Assembly (NCBI RefSeq): GCF_000832015.1
Contig: NZ_JXCJ01000001.1
Coordinates: 481,658 to 545,657, forward strand
DNA: 64,000 bases
DNA from: Gilvimarinus agarilyticus
GTDB lineage: Bacteria; Pseudomonadota; Gammaproteobacteria; Pseudomonadales; Cellvibrionaceae
Reading direction: 5' to 3'
The notes beneath the pieces were generated by a model. The model worked only from the letters and a program-made list of their open reading frames with translations. It had not been told where the DNA came from and searched no databases. Made by a program: the position numbers and the translations under genes. This document shows, one piece after another, positions 8,449 to 15,664 of this stretch (position 1 is its first letter; each line of letters starts with the position of its first letter).

Positions 8449-9861
8449 TTACTCCATCTCTTCCAGCTCTTTGCCCTTGGTCTCGCGCACCATAAAGATC
8501 ACAAAGAACACCGACAGCGCAGCAAAGAAGGTATAAATACCGTAAGCCGCCGACAGACCAATACCGGCCAACAGGATCGGGAAGCTCCAGGTAATCAGGA
8601 AGTTTGCCAACCACTGGGCTAAACCCGCTACCGCCAGGCCCGAACCACGGATCTGGTTGGGGAACATCTCACCCAGCATAATCCACACCACAGGGCCCCA
8701 GGAGAGGTTAAACAAAAACACATAAATATTGGCGCCAAACAGAGCCAACAGGCCCGAATCATCCGACAACTGCAAGTTGCCCGCCGCATCTACCGGCGCA
8801 CCGGCAAAGGCGTAGGCAACCACGCCCAAGCTAATGGCCATACCCGCCGAGCCAAACCACAACAGTGGCTTGCGACCAATTTTGTCCACTAAAAAGAAGG
8901 TAATAAAACAGGCAGCAATACTGATGCTACCGGACAATACGTTTACCAACAGCGCCTGACTCTCGCTAAAGCCCGCGGCCTCCCACAGTACGGCACCGTA
9001 GTAAAACACTACGTTAATACCGACAAATTGCTGCAAAATCGCCAAACCAAGGCCAATCCACACCACAGGGCGGACTTTGCCAGCGGTTTTATCAATCAAA
9101 TCCGAGAAGCGCGGGCGGTGATGATCGGCCGCCATCGAGTCGCTAATTTCGGTCAGCTTGGTGGTACCGTCGACCGCGCCATACAAACGCACTAACACCT
9201 GGCGGGCCTTCTCTGTCTTGCCCGAGGCCACCAAAAAGCGAGGGCTCTCCGGGATCGCCAACAAGGCGATAAAGAAGATACCCGCCGGAATCAGCTCAAC
9301 CCAGAACATCCAGCGCCAGGTCTCGTAACCCAGCCAAAACTCAGCAGTCGAGCCGCCAGCCGATTCGGCCAAAAAGTAGTTACTAAAGAAAGAGGCCGTC
9401 AGGCCCGAGATAATGGCAATTTGCTGCACCGAGGTGAGCATACCGCGATAGCGCGCCAGCGCTACCTCACTAATATACGCCGGGGCCATCACCGAGGCGG
9501 CACCCACCGCTAAACCGCCCAAAATGCGGTACACCACAAACTCACCGGTCGACCCGGCAACACCTGAGCCCCAGGCCGAGATAATGAACAGTATTGACGA
9601 CACAATCAGCAGCGCTTTACGGCCGTAGCGGTCTGCCAAGCGGCCCGCAAACAGCGCACCGGCGGCACAACCGAGCAGCATCGATGAGACGCTAAAGCCG
9701 GTACCGGCAGACTCTGAATCAAAGGCGATTTGTAAGCCCTTAACCGTACCGTTGATAACACCACTGTCATAACCGAACAGGAAACCGCCAATCGTGGCGA
9801 TCACACTGATAAAGATAATAAATCCTGTACTGCCCTGATCAGAGCTGACTGAATTGTTCAT
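8449..9861 (-). CDS. MFS sugar transporter (sugar porter family)
   Basis: Twelve-helix inner-membrane sugar:proton symporter of the SP family (XylE/GalP/AraE type). Visible signatures: GGFLFGYDSGVINGT in helix 1, GRLADRYGRKALL after helix 2, IPESPRFLVASGK before the central loop, QQFVGINVVFYYG in helix 7, DKIGRKPLLWFG after helix 8 and RETKGKELEEME at the C-terminus. Length 470 is typical. It is a single-gene unit ending at a strong terminator. The specific sugar cannot be read from sequence; homologues commonly sit near polysaccharide-degradation genes, such as the esterase at the left edge. Confidence 0.92.
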   Translation of the reverse strand: MNNSVSSDQGSTGFIIFISVIATIGGFLFGYDSGVINGTVKGLQIAFDSESAGTGFSVSSMLLGCAAGALFAGRLADRYGRKALLIVSSILFIISAWGSGVAGSTGEFVVYRILGGLAVGAASVMAPAYISEVALARYRGMLTSVQQIAIISGLTASFFSNYFLAESAGGSTAEFWLGYETWRWMFWVELIPAGIFFIALLAIPESPRFLVASGKTEKARQVLVRLYGAVDGTTKLTEISDSMAADHHRPRFSDLIDKTAGKVRPVVWIGLGLAILQQFVGINVVFYYGAVLWEAAGFSESQALLVNVLSGSISIAACFITFFLVDKIGRKPLLWFGSAGMAISLGVVAYAFAGAPVDAAGNLQLSDDSGLLALFGANIYVFLFNLSWGPVVWIMLGEMFPNQIRGSGLAVAGLAQWLANFLITWSFPILLAGIGLSAAYGIYTFFAALSVFFVIFMVRETKGKELEEME

Positions 9862-10484
9862 GGAGGATACCTAGTTTATTAATTATGTATTAAGCGCCAT
9901 ATGGGCATCGCGCTTTTTGCGGCTCGCGCCGAACACCTCGGCAGACACGCACAGATCATAAACACTAACCCCTCGTGCCACAAGCGCCGAAACACGTAAA
10001 ACACCCGTTTGAGCCAGTTACTGCGCGCTTATAGTCAATAATACCCTAAGTTGCTGGGGTTTGAGTAGTGGGGTGAGGGAGATTCGGCTATTTCGCTGCT
10101 TATTCGATTGTGCCAAGCGAGTGACCTAGGCCTTGTTAACGCTGGATGCCCTCAATTGCCGGGCGGATGAGTCCTTTTTTGCGATGCAACTAACTGGCGT
10201 CCCAAAGAGCCGCTCTTGCACATCCCGGCACCCACGGCATCGACAAGCGCTGCACTCACACACCGCATCGCAGCGAACGGCTAGGGGGAGTAAAACGGCG
10301 TTTGGTAGCTCGCATAAAAAGGCACATAATGATTGTGCCTATTCGCAACCGGAGGACGCCTTTACTGCCTAAATGGCATTTTGCTTTTCGTCGAAAGGAA
10401 GCTCTTCAAGACACCCGGCAAGGGCCGTCTTGGCGGTAAATAGTGCGACTAGAACAATATCCAAAACAACATAATGGGGCAGTA
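9862..10484. other. Intergenic region, no gene supported
   Basis: This stretch separates the leftward transporter from the rightward DUF3592-like gene and must contain both promoters. The one open frame in it (10133-10372) has a composition rich in Ser/Arg/His with no hydrophobic or family pattern, and I do not regard it as a gene. Confidence 0.5.
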
Positions 10485-10925
10485 ATGCTGAGATGGTGCA
10501 AGGGTGTTCTAATGACTTTTTCATTGGTAGCGAGTGTCTATTTGGTAGCGTCGTCTGTTGTCGACGGGTTCAAAAGTTATTCTGTTTACCGCTGGGATAC
10601 TGTTCAGGGCTACACCAAGACTTCTTTTCGTAAAGGTCGAACCATAATTTCGCTCACAAGAAACCTGCACAACTCGGAGGGCTTAAACACCTTTACGTAT
10701 TCGTATCGCTACAAGGGCACGGATTACCAAAGCACGTTTACCGGCTTCGGCTTTAATCGACCTGAAAAACACTACAAAGCAGGCGTTGCATTCGCCGTTT
10801 ATGTAAACCCTAACTCGCCAACCAAATCAGCTTTAGAGGCAGGGATAGGTAGGCCGCATATAGTCGGCTTTCTATTTGGTTTGTTTTTTCTGGCTATTTC
10901 TTATTATCTGAATAAGAAAATATAA
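10485..10925 (+). CDS. DUF3592-like membrane protein
   Basis: A 146-residue protein with an N-terminal membrane helix (VLMTFSLVASVYLVASSVVDG) and a C-terminal one (IVGFLFGLFFLAISYYL), enclosing an extracytoplasmic beta-rich domain. The pattern FTYSYRYKGTDYQSTFTGFG followed by GVAFAVYVNPNSPTKSAL is that of DUF3592 proteins. The frame is open from a GTG at 10443, but ATG 10485 (MLRWCKGVLM) gives a proper membrane-anchor start. It stands alone. Function is unknown. Confidence 0.7.
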   Translation: MLRWCKGVLMTFSLVASVYLVASSVVDGFKSYSVYRWDTVQGYTKTSFRKGRTIISLTRNLHNSEGLNTFTYSYRYKGTDYQSTFTGFGFNRPEKHYKAGVAFAVYVNPNSPTKSALEAGIGRPHIVGFLFGLFFLAISYYLNKKI

Positions 10926-11169
10926 ATACCTCGAAACAGGCAAATATCAGCTTGCCTGGATTGAAAGGTTCAACCTCAGACGCAAGGCCAACTTCGCTAA
11001 CAAACCCTAACACTCCCTAATACTCTCGAGGTTGTAGGGTTCTCGCGCTTTTGGGTATGCTCATTGAATTTATTCAGCCTATAAGATTCTTGGGGTAAAT
11101 AGCGGTTAGCCGGCGTTTTGGCCGTTGGCTTATCGGTATTCTTAACACATACAACAAAAGATCATTCCA

Positions 11170-12255
11170 ATGAGCGATACTCCTGCCGTTTCGATGACGC
11201 TAAACAATAAACCACACTTTGAGATACTGGATGGCTTACGGGGCTTAGCCGCGGTAGTCGTGGTCATTTTTCACTTTATGGAGATTGTCGTTCCCGACTT
11301 TAGCCGTATCTGGATTGCCCATGGCTTTTTGGCGGTCGACTTCTTCTTTTGCTTATCGGGTTTTGTTATCGCGTACGCTTACGATACCCGGATAGCCAAT
11401 ATGGGCTTACTGAGCTTTATCAAAGTACGGCTCATACGTTTACAACCGCTGGTGGTTATAGGATCTATTTTAGGGCTGCTAACCTTTTTGTTTGACCCTT
11501 ACAGTAACTTGTACTCGGTGTACGGCTTCAAAGAGACTGCCACACTCTTTATCACCTCGGCTTTGTTAATACCTTACCCGGTAATGCCTGAGCGTTATTT
11601 TAATCTGTTTAATTTAAACGCTCCCAGTTGGTCGCTATTTTGGGAGTATATTGCCAACTTCTTGTACGCCACCGTGTTATTTAAGCTGACGCGAAAGGTA
11701 TTGGCCCCATTGGTTGCGCTGGCAGCGGTAGGGCTTTTTTATGTGGGTTGGAACTCAGGTAACTTACTCGGCGGTTGGAGCGGCGGCACCTTCTTTGACG
11801 GTATGGCTCGTATTTCGTTTTCGTTTCTAATGGGTATGCTGGTTTATCGCTCGAACTGGATCATAAAGAATAAACTGGGCCTGCTCGGCATGAGCGCTTT
11901 ACTGATGCTGGCTTTTTTAACGCCCTATAGCGAGCAGTGGAACTGGTTAGTCGAGCCGCTTTTGGTGGTGTTTTACTTCCCGCTACTGGTATCACTGGGC
12001 GCCGGTGCCAGCTTATCGAGCAGTCACCATAAAATTAATAAGTTTTCAGGTGATATCTCGTACCCACTTTATATGACGCACTATCCATTTTTATGGGTAT
12101 TTGCTAATTATGTGGTCGCCGAGCAACCCAATACTGACGAACTACGTTGGGTGATACCCGTTTCGGTGATTTTACTCATCGCGTTAGCGTATGTTGTTGC
12201 CAAATTTGTCGACTTTCCCATACGCCGGTATTTAACCAAGCAGCGACGCCACTAA
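11170..12255 (+). CDS. Acyltransferase 3 (OafA/YrhL) family membrane protein
   Basis: Membrane O-acyltransferase that moves an acetyl or similar group onto surface sugars. The family opening HFEILDGLRGLAAVVVVIFH, with its catalytic-type histidine, is at about residues 17-36, followed by AVDFFFCLSGFVIAYAY and NAPSWSLFWEY; about ten hydrophobic helices follow. The 361-residue length fits a stand-alone acyltransferase without a C-terminal SGNH domain. It is a single gene, with no glycan-biosynthesis neighbours to identify the acceptor. Confidence 0.9.
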   Translation: MSDTPAVSMTLNNKPHFEILDGLRGLAAVVVVIFHFMEIVVPDFSRIWIAHGFLAVDFFFCLSGFVIAYAYDTRIANMGLLSFIKVRLIRLQPLVVIGSILGLLTFLFDPYSNLYSVYGFKETATLFITSALLIPYPVMPERYFNLFNLNAPSWSLFWEYIANFLYATVLFKLTRKVLAPLVALAAVGLFYVGWNSGNLLGGWSGGTFFDGMARISFSFLMGMLVYRSNWIIKNKLGLLGMSALLMLAFLTPYSEQWNWLVEPLLVVFYFPLLVSLGAGASLSSSHHKINKFSGDISYPLYMTHYPFLWVFANYVVAEQPNTDELRWVIPVSVILLIALAYVVAKFVDFPIRRYLTKQRRH

Positions 12256-12371
12256 AGGTTTGCCAACCGGCGAAGGCCGCAGAGCGCACTTAACGACACG
12301 GTGGGAAATAAACGGTAAGCCTGAGGGGCTACACCGGGACCCGGCCGGCTCCCGGGCGATACGCGTCAGTG

Positions 12372-13496
12372 TTAGAACCAGAACGATAAGTACAACCGAA
12401 TGACGTTGGCATCGAAGGCGTAGAGCTCCTCTTCGCCCACGGGTGCGTCGGTGTCCAACACGTTGCGGAAGTTGTCGTAATCAAACTGAAAGTGATCCCA
12501 GTAAAGATTAGCTGTGCTTTTCTCAAACACTGACAACCAACGCTGGGGCATGGTGTAGGTGACGCCCACACCAAAATTGCCCGAGCTAAACTCGCTTAGC
12601 TCTTTATCGCGCGCCATAAAGTTTTGTGCGTTGCGGTAGGGGAATAAGTCCGAGTAAAAGTCGGCCTGTGTTTGGCTGTAGCTGCGATACTTTGCCTCTA
12701 GTAGCAAATCAGAGCCGATGCTGTGTAGGTAGCGCACTTCAAAATCACGCGCGGCAATGCCCCAGCTGTCGTCGTGGTAGCGCGCGTCGCCACGTATTGA
12801 TGCGCGCCAGGGCAAGTAGTAAATACCGCGCAAGCTAAAGGCATCGGAGTTACGCGTTAGCGGGTAGACTTCGCTCTGGTAGCTGTACCCCCGGGGCACG
12901 CTGGAGTCTTTATAACGCACCTGACGGTAGGGGTTGTTTAAAAAGCCTTCGTCGATCACAGACTCAAAGCTAAAGACGGCAATCAGTGATTTGGTTAGGA
13001 TCTGCGATATATTAAATTGATAGCGATAATTTTTGGCGGTGGCCGAGAAGGTCTCGTTGCCGTTAATACCCACATAGTTGCTGCTAAAACTCAGCCCCAT
13101 GCTAATGGTGGTTAAGTCGCCAAAAAACGTTTGGCTAATGCCGGTGCTCACCGTTTCTGAGCGGTAATCGCTCTCGGTACTCTCAGAGTAGTTTAAGTTC
13201 ATGAGCGTACTATCGTGCAGGTAATCGACCCCCACAGAATACTCGGTGCGCTCTTCCGTGTATTCACTGGCGGTTGCCAACACATCGATAGACGCGCTGG
13301 AGACCATATCCACATAGTAGCCAGCCGAGACCGAGACGGTATCAGCTACGTTTTTGCGCACCAACATCGAGGGACCGTCGATGGTGGCGCCGCCACCGTC
13401 GTAACTGTGATACATCACATCCAACCGATCCGGCGGTAATACCTCGGCAACCGCCACCAGTGGTAACAGCAGCGCCCAGAGCGCGATGACACGCAT
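12372..13496 (-). CDS. DUF3570 outer-membrane protein
   Basis: About 374 residues, mostly amphipathic beta strands ending in LYLSFWF with a terminal Phe, as in outer-membrane barrels. The N-terminal part EVLPPDRLDVMYHSYDGGGATIDGPS is the DUF3570 signature and is followed by VSAGYYVDMVSSASIDV. ATG 13496 (MRVIALWALLLPLVAVAEV) gives a signal peptide; the longer frame from 13574 overlaps the DUF4266 gene. It is the last gene of the six-gene leftward operon. DUF3570 proteins typically occur next to DUF4266 and a TlpA-like thioredoxin, as here; the substrate is unknown. Confidence 0.82.
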   Translation of the reverse strand: MRVIALWALLLPLVAVAEVLPPDRLDVMYHSYDGGGATIDGPSMLVRKNVADTVSVSAGYYVDMVSSASIDVLATASEYTEERTEYSVGVDYLHDSTLMNLNYSESTESDYRSETVSTGISQTFFGDLTTISMGLSFSSNYVGINGNETFSATAKNYRYQFNISQILTKSLIAVFSFESVIDEGFLNNPYRQVRYKDSSVPRGYSYQSEVYPLTRNSDAFSLRGIYYLPWRASIRGDARYHDDSWGIAARDFEVRYLHSIGSDLLLEAKYRSYSQTQADFYSDLFPYRNAQNFMARDKELSEFSSGNFGVGVTYTMPQRWLSVFEKSTANLYWDHFQFDYDNFRNVLDTDAPVGEEELYAFDANVIRLYLSFWF

Positions 13497-13503
13497 TGCT
13501 TGT

Positions 13504-13728
13504 TTAGTTACAGCCACAACCGCCTCCGCCGCTACCTTCGGCACCGCGCGAGGCCTCGCGCGCTTCGTAAACATGGTTTAAATAACCGCTGGCAATCGGG
13601 TCACGGTCAAAACTCATTACCTCGTCCGCCAGGTGCTGACGCTCGTAGGGTTTTACCCAGGGCGTACAGGCACACAGGCTAAAGGCCAGCAACACAAGGC
13701 CCAAACGAGTGGCGGTGGCACTGATCAT
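13504..13728 (-). CDS. DUF4266 lipoprotein with Gly/Cys tail
   Basis: A 74-residue lipoprotein: hydrophobic leader LGLVLLAFSLCAC with acylation cysteine at about residue 21, then TPWVKPYERQHLADEVMSFD, the DUF4266 core. The C-terminus is Gly- and Cys-rich (SGGGGCGCN), with two cysteines one residue apart at the extreme end. It overlaps the TlpA gene by 4 nt upstream and lies 7 nt before the DUF3570 start. The exposed C-x-C could bind a metal or be a thioredoxin substrate; that is inference from position beside a TlpA-like protein. Confidence 0.85.
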   Translation of the reverse strand: MISATATRLGLVLLAFSLCACTPWVKPYERQHLADEVMSFDRDPIASGYLNHVYEAREASRGAEGSGGGGCGCN

Positions 13729-14252
13729 TCGCGAATCAACTCTTTCACTTGCGCGCGGTATTTTTCTTCGTCGCCGCTGCGATAGCCGCGGTTAACGTAA
13801 CGCACTACGCCATCGCGATCGATAACCACGGTGGTGGGCATCGCATCGATATCGTACGCTTTGCTGGCGATGCTTTCGGGATCGTACAAAATAGGGAAGC
13901 CAACCCCCAGATCTTTAATCAGTTTATCGCCGGCGGTTACATCGGGCTCGACGTTTACGCCATACAACACAAAACCGGCGCTCTCGTAGCGCTGATGCAA
14001 CTCATCCAGTAGTGGCATCTCTTTGCGGCACGGTGCACACCAGCTGGCCCAAAAATTTAGCATCACCACCTGGCCGCGCTGCTCGGCCAGGCGCACGTTT
14101 TCACCCTGATTACTTTTTAAAGTAAAATCGGGCGCGGCGGCACCCACCATATCGCTGTTGGCCGCGTGGGCGGTACAGAATGAGCCCAACAATAAAATAC
14201 CGCTGCTGAGTGACTTTAGGGATTTAGATAAAACATTTAGCACCACAGACAT
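13725..14252 (-). CDS. TlpA/ResA-like periplasmic thioredoxin
   Basis: Exported thiol-disulfide oxidoreductase of the AhpC/TSA-TlpA type. After a signal peptide (about residues 10-30, [12 protein letters not shown]) come [15 protein letters not shown] and the active site [19 protein letters not shown] with WCAPC at residues 71-75. The cis-proline loop is [12 protein letters not shown]. Length 175 is standard. Such proteins keep haem-binding or other periplasmic cysteines reduced, which suits an operon containing a CxxCH protein and a DUF4266 protein with a C-x-C tail. It lies 9 nt after the barrel gene and overlaps the DUF4266 gene. Confidence 0.9.
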   Translation of the reverse strand: MSVVLNVLSKSLKSLSSGILLLGSFCTAHAANSDMVGAAAPDFTLKSNQGENVRLAEQRGQVVMLNFWASWCAPCRKEMPLLDELHQRYESAGFVLYGVNVEPDVTAGDKLIKDLGVGFPILYDPESIASKAYDIDAMPTTVVIDRDGVVRYVNRGYRSGDEEKYRAQVKELIRE

Positions 14253-14261
14253 GCATCACTC

Positions 14262-14912
14262 CTAGAAAAATACCGACAGGCCAATACGGCCCTCAAAGTT
14301 ATTGGTTTGACGGCTCTCACCAAACAGCTCGTGACTAAACAGGTGATCGCGCATACCGATATCAACCGCAAACATATCGGTTAAGTAAATTTTATAACCC
14401 GCACCCAGCGAGTAGGTAGCGTAGCGATTGGCCGCAAACTCGGTATTACCCACGCCGGCGGTCAGATAAAAGTGTGTGTTAAACGCCAGGTTGCGACTCA
14501 TAAACACCTGGCCCGGAAACACCTTGTAACCAACCGCTAAACTGTAATAGCTGTAGTCGCGCTCATCGTCTGTGAGTAGCTCTACCGCGCCGCTTAATAA
14601 CTCGTAGCTGGTTTTTTGCGCCTCGCTGCTGCCGTAAATTGTCTCGACAAAAAAGTCTTCGTTAATGTGGTAGGCAAGGCTTAACCCCAGCACCGTATTG
14701 CTGCCAAAATCTTCGATGCCGAGCACGCCAACATAGCCGCCCACCTCAAAGTTTTCGGTGTCGAGCATATCCTCGTCGATGTGGCGCCGCTCGATATCAG
14801 CGCCGACGATGGGCTCTAGCGGATCGTCCTCTTGCGCCAGCGCTACTGCCGGCCCAAACAGCGCCGTTAAAACCAGTGCCTTTAGAAAAAGGCGTTGAAG
14901 CCAACTCGCCAT
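14262..14912 (-). CDS. Outer-membrane beta-barrel protein
   Basis: A 216-residue protein with signal peptide (LFLKALVLTALFGPAVALAQ) and a small barrel: alternating strands such as FEVGGYVGVLGIEDFG, NTVLGLSLAYHINEDFFVE, YYSLAVGYKVFPG and a terminal strand FEGRIGLSVFF ending in Phe. A conserved-looking acidic linker (EDDPLEPIVGADIERRHIDEDML) precedes the barrel. It resembles OmpW/OmpA-like outer membrane beta-barrel domain proteins. Its start lies 31 nt inside the end of the SH3-barrel gene, and both barrel proteins share a similar fold pattern, suggesting a duplicated pair. Confidence 0.8.
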   Translation of the reverse strand: MASWLQRLFLKALVLTALFGPAVALAQEDDPLEPIVGADIERRHIDEDMLDTENFEVGGYVGVLGIEDFGSNTVLGLSLAYHINEDFFVETIYGSSEAQKTSYELLSGAVELLTDDERDYSYYSLAVGYKVFPGQVFMSRNLAFNTHFYLTAGVGNTEFAANRYATYSLGAGYKIYLTDMFAVDIGMRDHLFSHELFGESRQTNNFEGRIGLSVFF

Positions 14913-15664
14913 TCCGAAACCTCTTCGTTATTTTCGCGTGTGGTCAGCAGGTGATGGTTGCGGTACTCGACGCGCATAAAAAACCGGCGTGACAAGTACA
15001 CATAGGTGCCAAGGCTTGCCTGTAGCACCGGATCTTCGCGGTCTTCGGTATCCACCAAAGTGGCACTGGGGCTAACTTTGATAGTGCCCCCGCCAATGCG
15101 CAAAAAGGGCGATACCCGCCACTCTGGAAAGGGTTGATGCAACAGACCCACCACGGCCACCTCGCTGTCCGAGTAGCGGCCAGCCTGCTGTGAATAATCG
15201 GCCTCGATGGTGAAGTTGCGGGTAAAACGATACCCCAGGCTCAAGCCCACGGAGTCGGCGCCGCCAAAGTCGCCCAGAGCGGCGCCCACCTCAAAGCGGC
15301 CCACCACAGCATCGGAGCGGTACTCGTCGATAAAATCCGGGGCGAGGCCATCGGGGCCCAGGGTATATTGCATATCGTCGCGCTTTACCCAACCCTCAAG
15401 CCCCCGCTCGGTGGCAATTTTGATCCAGCCGGCACGGCTTTTAAGCAGCGTAATCGGCTCGCCATTTTCCAGCGCATGAAACACCGGGTAACCCCGGCCA
15501 GGGCCGGTGTAAACATCGATATAGGCGTTGTTAACGGTGACGACCAAGGGTGGCTCGTCGTCAAACCAGCCGGCGCTGGCAGGCAGTGACCAACCGGCCA
15601 ACAGCAGCCACAGTAGCGTCCAGGCGTGTGCCGGGGCGGGCTTAAAGGTTACGCGTTTAACCAT
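14882..15664 (-). CDS. SH3-domain plus outer-membrane barrel protein
   Basis: A 260-residue envelope protein: signal peptide (residues about 12-31), then a bacterial SH3 domain (about 40-100: NNAYIDVYTGPGRGYPVFHA, WIKIATERGLEGWVKRDDM), then an eight-strand-like barrel from about 120 ending in WRVGFNAFF. The SH3 part may bind peptidoglycan or a partner in the periplasm while the barrel sits in the outer membrane. Its ATG overlaps the stop of the HzsA-like gene (shared position 15664). The SH3-barrel fusion next to a second barrel gene suggests an outer-membrane module for the neighbouring redox lipoproteins. Confidence 0.8.
   Translation of the reverse strand: MVKRVTFKPAPAHAWTLLWLLLAGWSLPASAGWFDDEPPLVVTVNNAYIDVYTGPGRGYPVFHALENGEPITLLKSRAGWIKIATERGLEGWVKRDDMQYTLGPDGLAPDFIDEYRSDAVVGRFEVGAALGDFGGADSVGLSLGYRFTRNFTIEADYSQQAGRYSDSEVAVVGLLHQPFPEWRVSPFLRIGGGTIKVSPSATLVDTEDREDPVLQASLGTYVYLSRRFFMRVEYRNHHLLTTRENNEEVSEWRVGFNAFF

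Noticed and set aside
10133..10372. 79-codon open frame upstream of the DUF3592-like gene
   Set aside because: Ser/Arg/His-rich with no hydrophobic core and no family match; more likely intergenic.
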